Assembly (NCBI RefSeq): GCF_019649055.1
Contig: NW_026570392.1
Span: 124,001-188,000, forward strand
DNA from: Paramacrobiotus metropolitanus
Lineage: Eukaryota; Tardigrada; Eutardigrada; Parachela; Macrobiotidae
Direction: 5' to 3'
Length of the DNA: 64,000 nt
Positions 25,201 through 38,197 of the stretch are shown here, piece by piece (position 1 is the stretch's first letter; the number at the start of each line of letters is the position of its first letter). A program made the position numbers and the translations under genes. Below the pieces are notes generated by a model that ran no database searches, was not told the DNA's origin, and saw only the letters and a list, made by a program, of their open reading frames with translations.

Positions 25201-28200
25201 ACGGGTTTGTTTGTTTGGTACGGGTTTGTTTGGTCCGATTAGTTTGGTACGGGAAAATAAAAATTACAGTTTTTATTATAATAATTATTAGTGATGATTG
25301 TTATTTAGTCATGATTGTTATTGTTGTTGATTATTATTTGTTATTATTTTGTCATGATTTATTATTTGTAAATTTTAAATGTTAATAATAAATGTTGTTG
25401 GAATGTTATTAATTCAGATTTCAGAATGATATTGATATGAATTTCAAGAAATTAGTATGGTGCTTGTATTCAAATGGGGCGCGATCCTACGATTTGCAGT
25501 TGAACGAGAATTTTTAAAATTTAGGCGAGCAGCCCTTTTAGGTCCCGATAAAATTATGAGAGTGTGAAGTTTTGTTGTGATAAAATGATTTCCTTCCATT
25601 TATGGTCAGTCGTAACGATCATTAACTCGCTTGCCGTACACTGTTACTGGTGTTGTAGTACAAGGGCTTCGAACTTTTACTTTCGTGAGTGCGTTAATGA
25701 ATGCGCAATAAAAAAAATTCAGCCAAAAAAGGTGTTCTTGATTTTTTCGTCCGAGTTTAGACTGGAATTGTTGCTTTTAATTATCTTTCTTTTGGGTATC
25801 GGTCAGATGAAGTTTTACGTGTGTTGTAGTGGAAGTAGTGGGCAAGCTGTGCCGGACGCTGCTGCTGCCGATCGGTGTGATGGTGTGTTGTACGGTGAAA
25901 TTCCTGGTGACGCGCGAATTGTTAACGGACTGCTCGTGTAAATGCCACCCGCGAAAAGCCTGCCTGCATGTCGCACACGGGGAACGGCGCGTTGGGACAC
26001 CGAATCCCAGCGTTTTATACGATACTCCGGTGTGTTCGGCACGGCGGTCCCATATGGGATATTTCCTGTATCGAACGCCCAAACGGTAAGAAAATGTTAA
26101 TTAATAATAATCACCATTTTACTCTTCTCTAGTTCGATCTGTAACCTCCCTTTAAATATGGCGTTTTATCATAAATTATATGTTTTTCTTGGCAGTAGTT
26201 TTGGATTTTATTAATTGTTAAAAAAAGCCAAGTAATTGTTTAATAAACTTACTGCATTCACTTCAGTTTCTTTGTTTTTATGTAAATTAATTTTCCTGTA
26301 GTATTATTTATTTTAATAATATTTACGATGGGTAATTTAGTCGCTTTTATTGGGTTGACGATTGTAAAATTATTGCCCTATATTTATAGAAAATGGAATG
26401 TTTTGTTTATATTTCTTGGGTTATTTTGCATCGATCATTTTGTTTGCAGTTTGCAGCCGGTCTTTTTTAAAAAAATGTCTGATGCTTGTATCTGTTTTTG
26501 TTTCTACTAACAGCTAAGCTTCGCGCGAAATAATACGAGTGTTCTTGAATTTCTGGTTATTTGTTTAATTTGTGTGATTGTGATTTCACGGCTGCTTTTG
26601 CTCATGTGTTGTGCTTTTTCCGCTTTCTTCCGGTTACGCAGTGCCCAGAGCAACGGGAAACCCGGTGAAAATGGTCAGCCGGTGTCGGCGGTGTCCCTGG
26701 ACGTCCACTACATCCTGCTGCAGGGCTACGCGTTCACCGCGTTGGCGCTGCTGATTATGCGCTTGAAGCTGCTGTGGACGCCGCAGTTGTGCATCGTGGC
26801 GTCGCTGGTCGCCTCGCGATCGGTTGGTGCCTCGCTTCTCTTTGTCGTAATTGTAATAAATCGTATTAAATAAAAATCAGTATCGTTAAAACAATTAATT
26901 TCTTAAAATAAAGAAATGCATTTCATTGAATTTCGACTTGAATATTGAATCTGCTTATTATTGTTGAAATTAAATTCCAATAAAATAGATTTTATTTCAG
27001 GAATATTATTTATTAAATTAAACAGTTATCTGGAAAGTTATAGAATAAATGTAGATGAAATGCATAATTAATCCTAAGGAAATCCAAGCGGATTACGCTC
27101 AAGGAACATTGGTGTTCCTATTGATCAATCACGCTTTAACGAACCGTAAATGAGTTTGTGGTGTTCATCTGTAGTGCAGTGTCATGTGCCGGTATGCCCA
27201 ATTTCCCAGCTCTCACTCTAATCTGTACACTATACAGTGGTAATTTTGTCGGCAGTTGCACGACTGAACGTTTTGTCCATAATCATTTAATATTTTTCTT
27301 ATATTCAAGTCTGTTTGCATTTTTTACTGCGTGTCTAAGTATTTTTTTTGTGAGCGTTGTTTGAGTTACGGCATGTGATGGAAAATTAGAGCGCAGAAAA
27401 TTGCCGACGGATGGGGAATTTGTTTTTTTTTGTGTAGATTTTTGGATTCTTGCGGCGTTCCTGGCATTTGGGCATGGTGGTAGGTCTGATGAGCTGTATG
27501 CTACCGGTCGGCATGCATAATCTACGGGAGCAGCACAAGATTATGGGCGAATACAGTAATTATCCACTGGAAGACATTCTAACCTGGATCAACAACAACA
27601 CCGTCGAAGGTACCTTGCAGATCACGAAATAAAAATGTTAAATAAAAATAAAATTAATCAAAATGGAATAATTAATCGAAACAAAATAAGTAGCCACAAT
27701 CAAAAATAATCGAAAGAAGTTATTTTACCATAGAATTGATAATAAGTAATTAAAATTAGCAATAACGCAATTAGTAAAAAACAGTAATAATTAGAAAATC
27801 TTTAATGCTAATCGGCAGAACTGGTCCCGATTGAATTCAGATAGGATGAGATTGGTAGAAAATTATTTTTCGTTTGGCTTTTGGGTTTTTTAATTTTTTA
27901 ATTAAGCATTTTTTCTGCTTGATTATTATATATGTTTTATTATGCGGTTGGATAGATGCCGTGTTTGCCGGTCCGATGGCCACCATGGCCAATCTGCATC
28001 TGAGCACCGGACGCCCGATTGTCAACCATCCGCATTACGAGAACGCCGAGATACGGTCAGGGAATTCAATGAGAAATTAAATTTAATAATTAGTTAAATT
28101 TAATAATTAATTAAATTTAATTTATTATGAAATAATCGGGTTTTATTATGGGTGTGTGTTTTCAGGGAGAGAACGCTGAAGGTGTATTCGATGTACAGCC

Positions 28201-29346
28201 GGAAATCACCGCGGGAAGTCCACCGTATTCATCGGCAGTTGGGCGTGGATTATGTCGTTTTTGAGAATTCCTACTGCTGGCGCAAACACAAGTACGTTTC
28301 CGCCAGGATAGATTAGTGCTGTAATATTAATTCCGGATGAAATATTATTTTGTTATAAACTGCATGAATCGCTCCCGAAGGAAGTGAGAGATCCCGAATT
28401 CGTAAAATTCCTGTAAACAGTTTCTGGACGAAAATTACAGTCCGCAGAACAAAATTACTATCTGCAATAAACCGTAACCAAATTATTAAAGAAGCAGTAT
28501 GCTGTATATTGGCAAATTGCACGTAACTGTGAGTTCAAGAAGTCAAAAACCTATCATCACTACGGAACTGCGGATGTATGTTGGATCGTAGAGTTGTGGC
28601 AGAGTCTGTCCAGTGTATCTCTAGTTGCCATAAGGATGGTCTTCCGAAACATCACATAGTTTTCAGAAAAATCCAGGCGTTTAGAATTTTTCTGATATCG
28701 GTGGATTTTTTTAATGATTATGATTTATACAGTATTTTATTACCGCATTTGTACAAAATGAAACACTTATAATTTCCTGTATATTAATAAATATGCTTAC
28801 CTATTACAAATGCCCATAAAACAAATGAAATAACAACAAAAGTATTATGGATAAGAAATTAAAATTAGCTTAAGAAAACTAAAGCGGATTTTTTTCCGAG
28901 TGATACTCCGTTAGCATGCGAAACCGTTATAACTAATGTTAGAAATTATAATTGAATTTACATTAGTATCATTTTTAAATAAACTATGAAAATTAAAGCG
29001 GATGTATGTTCCGAGCTGGGGTATGCGAAAACGCTGGTATGGGTTAATAGTAACTTATTTCTAACTGTAATTCCACTTATAAAAGTTGTGATGAAATATT
29101 TCAAATAAATCGAAGATAATTGTAGCTGGTTTTTTTTGTGGTGACGTCTTGCTGGGTTAACATCATTAACTAACTGCGAAATTAATTGATTACGTGTGTA
29201 GAGCGGGCTGCGCGATGCCGGAGATGTGGGATGTGGAGGAGCCGGCGCGGGCCGAATACGAAGCGTGCTGCTGGCGGGTGGCCGCCGATCCCTATCCCTT
29301 CACGTGGATGTACGGCAACGACGTCTACGAGATCCTCAAAGTGTGA
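22231..29346 (+). CDS. DPY19: DPY19-family protein C-mannosyltransferase
   Basis: DPY19 enzymes are ER membrane proteins that attach mannose from dolichol-phosphate mannose to tryptophan in WxxW motifs of secreted and membrane proteins. Ten exons fit in phase: 22231-22551, 22961-23098, 23586-24023, 24737-25166, 25830-26085, 26642-26822, 27438-27609, 27956-28055, 28166-28291 and 29202-29346, for 2307 nt and 768 aa. Exon 1 encodes a Ser/Arg-rich cytosolic start, a membrane segment and [20 protein letters not shown]. Exon 2 continues [16 protein letters not shown]. Exon 3 carries [20 protein letters not shown], the family's best-known stretch. Later exons give [65 protein letters not shown] and [10 protein letters not shown]. 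Exon 5 carries a Cys/Arg-rich extension (about residues 460-510) that I do not recall in vertebrate members. I cannot assign a specific DPY19L1-4 orthologue. Confidence 0.94.
25190..25255. repeat. Short tandem repeat in DPY19 intron 4
   Basis: Three to four copies of TTTGTTTGGTACGGG follow directly after the exon 4 donor at 25167. They are intronic, and their frame does not extend the protein meaningfully. Confidence 0.6.
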
Positions 29347-30292
29347 ATGGACGCCCTGGGCTCTTAACTCGGTTGATCGCGGATCTGTGTTTTTGTAATG
29401 ACATAGTCTTGCCACTGATTTTTTTTGTGACCAAAGTGTTTTTATAGTGTTAAGTGTAGATGTTTTCTGCTCGGTTGTGTTTTGGATCCACAGGAAATTT
29501 TTGTAATATTTTTTGTGCGGTTGAATTGATTTGTTTCACATGTGGCGACTAACTGGCGACTGCTTTCCTGGTGTAGTGCAATGGCGTTTTTTGTGAGCAT
29601 AAAGCGTAATAAAATTAATACAATTAAAACAGAATGTTCCTTTCGCTAATTTTTTCTTGTTGTTACTGTATACTGCATAGTATTACATACTACAACAGAA
29701 ACATGCAAAACACTGAAAACAGTAAAATTTAAAAACCAGAATCTGCAGGGGAAAAGACCGCAGCTCACAAGCAAATGGTTACTGGGAAGTGGTAAGTGGG
29801 AAATAAATGCTTCTTTTTAACACCATTGAATGCATACTCGTGCTGCGCAGACGAGTGCCTTCTCTGTTCCAGCGTGGTTGTTGGCGATTAGCGGGGACTG
29901 GATGTTTTCCCATTGCGCGCTGTTTAATATTTCAGTGTTAAACTTGGAACCGCGGACCGACTGGCCGATTTGCACGTTCTTTGTCCTGCACGTTGTCGTG
30001 TCGTAGTGGCAGCCGCACGTGTGGCGCCGGTTCCTTACATACAGCAGTGGCAATAGCAGGCAGTCAGCTACTCAGCTCTAAACTGCACAAAGACGTACTG
30101 CGAACTGTTTAGGCTGCGAACTGCGAAGAGCTTTTATGAGTTTTATCGTTTTAAAACTTTGATGGATAAAAATTGAGTTTGAGAATAATTTAGTCAACAA
30201 GTTGTAGATTGTGTTGATTTTATTTTGGTGTACATATTCTAACAAGATTTTCCCGGATCGATCACAGTTCGCAAATCCGCTGAAAGAGCAAC
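29347..30292. other. Intergenic region between DPY19 and CHTF18
   Basis: This region holds the DPY19 3' UTR on the left and the CHTF18 promoter and 5' UTR on the right, with both genes on the plus strand. The minus-strand frame at 29817-30053 shows no recognisable similarity. Confidence 0.5.
29608..29613 (+). terminator. Candidate polyadenylation signal of DPY19
   Basis: A canonical AATAAA lies about 260 bases after the DPY19 stop codon and is followed by AT-rich sequence. It is the first well-placed match, but the hexamer is common by chance in this AT-rich DNA. Confidence 0.35.
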
Positions 30293-33200
30293 ATGGAGGA
30301 CGTCAGCGAAGTGGATCTGTTCATGTTGGAACATGCAGACGATCACGAGCGCCCCGCCAAACGAGCCCGCACTCAGGATGTCTTGCAGCTGCAGCGCGCC
30401 TTCCTTTCTGACGACTTCTTCACCATGACCGCCGGGGCGCCCCTGACAACCAGCGTCCCCACCCCAAAGAATCAGGGGCCACCGAAGCAACAGGTGGCGC
30501 GGTTGTTCGGATTGGACGACGACGCTGCATCGTTGTCACCGTCGAAACAACCGTCGATGGAGATGCAGGACACCTTACGATACCACCCGGCCCCTACCAA
30601 TGGGGTTCATGCCAGTAGGACGCGAGGGGCGCCGCGGGACTTAATGCACGAGGATCGCAACGGGGTTTCGCGGTCTGGAAAATTCTCTGCTGAAGGTTGG
30701 TGTGCGTCATATGGGGGACCATCTCACGTCTTTGTTTTAATGATTAATCGGACTATTATATTTCGAAAATTATTCAAAATATTGTAAACTTGCTTTGAAT
30801 TTATTTCGACTTTATTCCGAATTTTTTCGGATTTTTTTCTAGTTTAATATGCTTAGGTCTCCAGATTTTTTTCCAGTTTCTGTCGAACTAATTCCAGATA
30901 GACTTCTGCTTTATTTCGAATTTACTTGGAATTTATTTTGTGTCTAACTTATTAACACCTGTATTTTATTCGGCAATAGCGGCAGAATAGCCATCAAAAT
31001 ATTGTAAATTCCAGTATCGAAATCGTAGGCACATACCGTAAATACATTACAGTTAAAACGCTGTATAATGATTTATTTTAATAATTTCAAACTGATTTAA
31101 CTTACCCCATATATAAATATTCGCATAGTTCACATTTGTTTCTGATTTACATATTTCAGATTTAATAATTGTTCAAAATTGATTTGGAATCTATTTTAAT
31201 TTTTGATTAATTTTACAATTCAAATTTATTTCAAAATTTTTTTTACGATTATCCCAAATTTTTTCCCAAAATTTTGCAGCTGCCTGGTTGGACGATTTGG
31301 GCGGAAACGAGAACCGTCCGGACACCGAACCCCCGCCCCACCCGTCATCCGGGGCGGGGCCTCCCCTCCCTCACGTGCGCCGCCTCTTCTCCCCGGAACC
31401 CCCCCTCCCCTGCGCCCATCCCCGACGCCATCCCGACCAAACCCCCTAAACCCTCATCTGCTACCCCCTCCGCGCCCCACGGCCCGGTCCGCGTCTTCCG
31501 CCGCCCACCGCAGCACGCCCGCAGCCTCCCGGTCACCAGCGCCGGACGTGCCCTGTATTTATCCTTCAAACCATCGCAGTGGAAGGCCCGGCTGCACACC
31601 GACCTGGCCGCCGCGACAAGCGCCGTCTTCACTTCCGCCCCGGGGTACCGGCGCTTCCGCACCCTCTTGGAGACGGTGCGCACGGAGATGGAGGCCGCCG
31701 CCCCGGCGCGGACCCTCCCGGAGGTGGTCCTGCCGCCGCTGCCGGTGGAGGGGGCGCGGCGGATGTGGGTGGAGCAGTTCCGGGCCAGTCGCTATCTGGA
31801 TCTGTTGAGCGATGAGACCGTCAACCGGGCGCTGCTGCAGTGGTTGAAGCTGTGGGATGGGTGTGTCTTCCACCGGGAACCGAAGCTGCACACGCATTTA
31901 GGTGGGGAAATTTTCGAAATTTTTTTGGGAGATTAAATTTGTTTCCCAATCTGGCACTGCGGGTGCTTGAATTAAAAAAACTGAGAAATTTAAAAGAACA
32001 TTTTTCAACTGTAAACGATTTTCTTACACACCAGGTTTTGCAAAAAAGCTGCGGAAATAAGTAATCAAAAGTTGCCAATATAATACTAATATTTTGTATT
32101 AAAAGTGGTATTTGAAAGCGTAACAGCAGATAGTTTTAAAAATAAGTATGATAAAATTTTCAGTTTTTCGAATTTCATCATTGGACAGGTTTGCAAATAG
32201 ATGAATTAATTTCTTACATTATGCAACGTTTGCAGTTTTAGGAGAACAAAATCAAGGTTTCGCCTAGCGGTTTGACCAAAATTATAAAAAGTAATTTTTT
32301 CTACCTTATTTTTAATTTTTTTATTTGTTTGTCATATTTTTTTATTACTGTTTGCTATTTTTTTTAAATAGTGCTGATGGTTGTTTTATTTTTAATATGT
32401 TTTAATTAAAACCTTGTCTGAAATTATTTTCCAAAATAAATACAGTATTATGCAATATTTTTTATGCCAACGGTACAGAAAGGTCGAAATCACAATCCTA
32501 GGTTTCGGCAAGCGCAAAGCGGCGAATAATCCCAAGACCTTCGTCCCGCGGGCCTTCGGCGGGGTGCCGGACTACTGCTTCACCCTGGACGCCGACCGGC
32601 GGCCGCGTTTCAAGACGGCGCTGCTGTGCGGCCCCCCGGGCCTGGGGAAGACCACCCTGGCGCACGTGATCGCCCGGCACGCCGGCTACGACACCCTGGA
32701 GATTAACGCCAGCGACGACCGCGCCCTGGACGTCTTCCGCAACCGCGTGGAGTCCTCGCTGATGCACGGCAACATCGCCGCGCTCATGCAGGACGGCGTG
32801 GCGGTGGACCGGCCCAAGTGCCTGATTATCGACGAGGTGGACGGGGCGCCGGCCGCCACCGTGGACTATCTCGTCCATTTACTGAAAGGTAGGGTTATTA
32901 TTACAATTTCCAGCGTAAATTAGACTGTTATTTGTGAATCAGAGCAAGTCTTGGCGCGTGCGAAATTAATCTGCAATGGAAACTGGAAAACAATTTTTCA
33001 AAAAATACTTTCTGAATTTTTAATAAACCGATTTGAAGCGAGGAATATTCTAGAGGATTTTATATACATTTCACGGGAGGTGATTATTGACAAAACTAAT
33101 GAAAATAACCGAGAAATTACTGTATCTGATATTACTCGTTTCATCACCTACATAAACACCAGCAGTTTCCGAAAGAAAAATATTTTCCATATTTTCGAAA

Positions 33201-36200
33201 GAACAATGTTATAAAATAAGTAATTTATTTAGTTTCAGATTTCGTTGCAGATTATTCCCGAAGCGGCTTAAAAAGCGTTCGAATTGAAAATGGTTAAAAT
33301 GAGCGAGAAATCGTAGATGTTTTTCGATCCGTCGTGCAATATTGAACAGTCTTTATGTTTTCTCAATAATGCACTACATAATATTATCATAAACTTAAGT
33401 TCCTTTTTCACTTTCAAATTTCTTTTCAAATCATGCCAAAACGGCGCAACCATTGTTCGAATTGCTAAAAGGATAAGAATGAGGAAAAAGCCATTTTTCC
33501 TTAGAGAATAATAATGTGATAAATAAATAATAATTATTTCTGATGTCTCAGAATTTGTATTAAATTGTTCGGGAAACTCCTAAAAATTGGTTTGAATTTC
33601 AGTTTCACATTTTACGTGTTTTGGTAGGGGAGGCCAAGAGCGCCAGCGGGAAGAAGAAAGCGCAGCGGAAGTTGGCCCTATGGCGGCCCATCATCTGCAT
33701 CTGCAACGACCAGTACGTGCCGGCACTGAAACCCCTCCGCCAGGTCAGCGTCGTGGTGCAGTTCCCGCCCATCCACCGCGAACGCCTGGCGCAGCGCATG
33801 CTGGACATCTGCCGCTCCCTGCCCATCCAGGTAGGATGAAAGTTACAGTTTCAGGAATTAACTGGCCGAATTACATTTGAAACTGGCTGTCGCGTTTTGA
33901 TATGATTTAAAATAAAAATTTAGTTTTTTGATTATTACCATTTCCAATCTGTTAACAACAGGTTTTAAAATTAACATTAAAAATCGAGATTTCCACGGTA
34001 GACAGTTGATTAAACGATCAAAATGACCGGAAATAATTTATTTCAATGATTGTCGTCGCCTAATAGCTTTCGAAAGATATTCGGGAAAAAACTGGAAACT
34101 GGAATTATTTTTTAGATTTTATTTCACTTGTCATCAGATTGCTTTATTTCGTTGCAGTACTGTAGTCTGTTTCGCCCTTAATACCACTTAGTAGTCTGTT
34201 TCGCCCATCGTACAACCTGTTTGCGAAGCAAACTGTAAAAAATAATTTTTTTAACGAATTAAATTTGAATTAAATTTAGAAAATATTTTTTTAATTTTTA
34301 TTTCCCTTCGAAAGTAAAATTGAATTATTTGAAAATTGGCTGAAAGTGTTTGAATTTCTTCCATGTAAATAGGCGGACTCCTCCGTGATTCACGTGCTGT
34401 GCGAGAAGTCGGAGGACGACATCCGCACCTGCCTGAACACCATCCAGTTCGCCTCGGTCCAGGGCAACCGGCTGGCCGTCGCCGACATCAGCCAGACGAC
34501 CATCGGACGGAAGGACAGCCGCAAACAGCTGTTCGGCATCTGGGACACTGTCTTCCGCGCACCCGGCGCCGGCCGGCAGAACGAGGTGGGTCGAAGCGGT
34601 CACGTGGACTGCGGTCTCAAAATTGCAAATTGAAATCATTTTACAGTCACACCGGTCTTGACTTCATTTTTGCAAACGGGATTTTTAAATGCATCAAATG
34701 AAGAATAACACTGAGCGCATTAATCGCGGAATTCATCAAACTTCTGACGAAATGCATTGACAGAATGTTGAAAATTGTAATTTTTTTCCACTTTTTTATT
34801 GCATATTTATTTTCTATTTCAGAATTTGCATTGTAACCATCGTAACGCTTTAGTACGATTCTTTTTTAAAAATATTGTTTAATACGACTTGCATATTTAT
34901 TTTGTATTTCGGAGTCTGGATTTTCTCTTTCCAGTAACTGATTTTCGATTTTGGCTGGCTAATTTTCAGTTGGATTTATTAATTTTCTATTTTGAATTAT
35001 TTCAATAAAAGTTTGGTTTTAAATTCTATTTTTTCCTATCACGCTTGATTTCAAATCCCATTTTTTGTAACTTGATTTTATTTCTAATCACGCTTGATTT
35101 GATATTTTATCGTTTCAAAATTATTTTATCCAATTTTGTATTTTGAAATGAATTGTCAGGTTGTATTTCGAATAAATTGTAATGTGAAACCATTTTGAAA
35201 ACGGGAAAAAAGTCTTTGAATTTCACCCTTAGATCAGTGAGGGCGCGTCGGAAAAAGATTCCACCCGCAGCGTCCTCCGCACCGTGCAACAGGAGGATTT
35301 AGAGAAAATCCTCTCGGGATTATACGAGAATTATCTGCGCGTCAAGCACAAGGAATCGCGGTTAATCTCCGCGGCGCAGTGCGCCAACTGGTTCTGCTTC
35401 GCGGACATCCTGGAGCGCGGCGTGATGGAGGAGCAGAGCTGGTTCCTGCGGGGATACGCCTCGTTTTCCCCGGTCGCACTGCACGTCTTACTCAGCGGCA
35501 ACGCGGTGCCCAAACTGAATTTCCCGCAGCAACAGGTGGAGTTTCGCAGCCGGTGCGGTCGGAATAAGGAAATCATGGACGCCTTCGTTAAGGATCTGCC
35601 GGCGGGATTATACCGGGTGGTGAAGAGCGGCGCGCTGTCCAGTGAATTTGTTCCGTATTTGGTTAACATCCTGCAACCGATTCTCAAGGTACAACACTAA
35701 AAAATAATATTTAAATTTTAAATTATAATTAGTAATTTTAAAATATAATTTGTAATGAACAGTACCAGTGTCACAATGGTGGTGTTCGTTAATAATTATA
35801 TTAAATTTTAAAAATTTTAATTAATTGAAAATTAATCAAAAGTAAACAAAGGTTGTTATTAGTGTGAGTATATAAAACATTGTTGTAACTAGTGTATATA
35901 AAACATTACATTACATATTGCAGATAGTGTATATAAAAAATACAGTTAGTGTACTTCGAACTTACGATGTATCTGTATTAGAAAACAAAAAAGGACATGA
36001 AAGATGTACTGCAGTTTTAAGTTTTTCCATAACATGCTAGTTCTATATTTTTATTGTACTCAAAATAACAATTGTAAGTAATTTCAGTTTGAAGAGAAGA
36101 GTAAACACGTTGTTGATGTAATATTGAATTCTGTCAGTAAGAGCCAAGATATAAATGTTTATAGCGACTGCCTGACGCACATATATATTAGCACCTTGTT

Positions 36201-37237
36201 GTTTATTTTTTCAATGATAATAGTAATAATTAATTTTTGATATAATACTGTTTTGTTTCCTGTAATAATTCTAATGTGCAGTGTACGTAAACTTCCATGA
36301 TTAGCGTCAGTGTGAATCATCGTAGAACAGTGTGTAATTTCTTCCATATCCTAGTTCCCATGCGCGGAGCATTGGCTAGAAATCTGTATTTGGCTCATTA
36401 GTAGGAGTTACTTGGCTATGAATACGTTTTTCCGGTTTTTCTTACCACTTGATTTTTGTTTATCAAACTGGCGACGGAATTTTAATCAGTGCGGCACTGT
36501 ACTGTAGTATTAATCTTGCCGAATATCATTTTTCTGCGAATGAATCGCTGATAGTGCAGACCACAACACTCAACCTTTATTATTAATTTATATGATGATA
36601 GTTTATTTATCACTTATTAATTAATTAATTTATTAAAAAGTATTTAATTAATAAGGTTAATTAATTTACTTAATTGAAAATTAAATTCGCACAGGGTCAC
36701 AACATCCAACTCCTCAACCCGAGCGAGCGCGTCTTGGTCCGCGACGTCGTGGCGCAGATGGTGGCGTACGGCGTGTCCTACCGTGAGGAATCCTCCCCCT
36801 CCGGCACCGTCGACCTCCTCCTGGATCCGCACCTGGAGGCGGTGGCCCACTTCCCGGGGACCTCCCCAACCAGCGCCGCCGGGACCCTGACCCTGGCCGC
36901 CAAAGAGATGATCGCCGCCCAGGTGCGGTTGCGGCTGGTGGAGGTGGAGGCCAGCCACGCCGCCCCACCGGAAACACCGACCCCGGGGGTCATGGAGACC
37001 CCGGAGGTCCTTCTGGGTCTCGGATCGGTTCCGGAGAAGGAAGCTGGCCACCGGGGGGTCAGTTCGCGGAAGCTGCGGGTGTGGTCGGTGCAGGAGTATC
37101 TCCGGCAGCAGGTGCCGATGGATCCCGACGCCCCGGTGGTGGTCGCGGGCGGAACTAAGCGGCGGGTGTGGTATAAGTACAAGGAGGGGTGTACTAACGC
37201 GGTGTGCCGCGATGTGCAGGTGCAGCGGTTCCTCTGA
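30293..37237 (+). CDS. CHTF18: CHTF18, large subunit of the alternative RFC clamp loader
   Basis: CHTF18 (Ctf18) replaces RFC1 in a nuclear clamp loader with RFC2-5, DCC1 and CTF8. The complex acts on PCNA in replication and sister-chromatid cohesion. Seven exons fit: 30293-30695, 31280-31901, 32502-32888, 33628-33830, 34373-34585, 35233-35688 and 36695-37237. The acidic N-terminus is followed by FRRPP and VTSAGRALYL, then LLSDETVNRALLQWLKLWD. The AAA+ module has Walker A GPPGLGKTTLAHVIARHAGY, Walker B LIIDEVDGAP and WRPIICICNDQY. The C-terminal domain follows with CEKSEDDIRTCLNTIQF. The last exon ends KYKEGCTNAVCRDVQVQRFL, close to the human end. Exon 2 reads WLDDLGGNEN in the phase set by exon 1, but the conserved part is one base out of that frame. 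The switch fits a run of seven C at 31399-31405, and the total length is one base over a multiple of three. Confidence 0.92.
35855..35965. repeat. TATATAAA-containing tandem repeat in CHTF18 intron 6
   Basis: Three to four imperfect copies of AGTGTATATAAAACATT occur at about 30-50 bp spacing between exons 6 and 7. Each contains a TATA-box-like string, but nothing indicates promoter use. Confidence 0.5.
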
Positions 37238-38197
37238 GTGGTCCTGGTTTATTGTACATGTCGGAAAACATGGGTTGATGATTTTTGGATGCGGAGGAGA
37301 TTTTTCTGCTGTTTTTTATATTACTTTTTCTATGGTTTAGAGCTCTAGTGATAACCGTGAAGTTGCGCCGGTTGGCGTGATGGGCCGGATTTTGTCGGCA
37401 TTTGCTCAGAATTCAAGAAGGTTTCTTCGTGTCTGCAGTATCGTGTGTGTGTGGTGTACCCAGTGTTTCCTTCCAGCCGCCTATACATTTTAAAACACAA
37501 CGACTTTTCTAATTCATCGATTTGATTTTCTTATTATTTTTTTAATTCCCCAGTTTCTACTACAGCTGTCACGTAGTGTTTTTTTAATTTACGGCCTTTG
37601 GATTTTCTTTATTCCTCTGATTAATTACTTTTGTCGTTCTAAGTAATTAAATGTGCAATCAATAATTCATTAAACTGCCGGGTTTAGCGGATATCTTGGA
37701 AATCGTAACATGGCGTGCGCATGAACGATCGTTACAGATCGTGCTACATAATTATGCGAATTATTTAATTTTGGCAAATTACCTACAAGTAGCGCGTAAT
37801 ACTTTGTAGATTCATGGAGGTCAAGGAGTCATAGACAGCTGCATTGTGTATTAACGCTCAAGTCGGTCAGACACTGTCACAAAATAAACAACACGCTTAG
37901 GAAATAAAACTCAAAACCAGACAGCCATCAGCAAATCAGGGAGAATATATCCGCACTGTTTAGAGTTACGAGTAGCTTCAGCAATACAGTACATAGTGAT
38001 TAGTCATACGCAGGTATATAGAGTACAGTTAGGGACAAAGGTGCGCATAATGTACAGATAAAAGTGGAGTTAGCACGTCGACAAACAACCAAACTTTGAC
38101 AGTAAAATAGGGGGCATTGTTGAAATCTTCAACTCCGGGGTGCAATCCAATAAAAAATTTTTGAAGGACTTCGAAGTGGACTGATTGTCCGGTAATT
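37238..38197. other. Convergent intergenic region
   Basis: CHTF18 ends from the left and secreted gene A ends from the right, so this holds two 3' UTRs and spacer. No gene or repeat element is supported. Confidence 0.5.

Noticed and set aside
31377-31511. Possible 135-bp intron (GTGCGC to CCGCAG) resolving the CHTF18 frame conflict
   Set aside because: It would remove VRVFRRPP, which resembles the conserved segment before VTS in other CHTF18 proteins, and its C-rich composition is unlike every other intron here.
31203-31808. A 201-codon Pro/Arg-rich frame over CHTF18 exon 2
   Set aside because: Alternative frame of a C-rich coding exon. The conserved CHTF18 residues lie in another frame.
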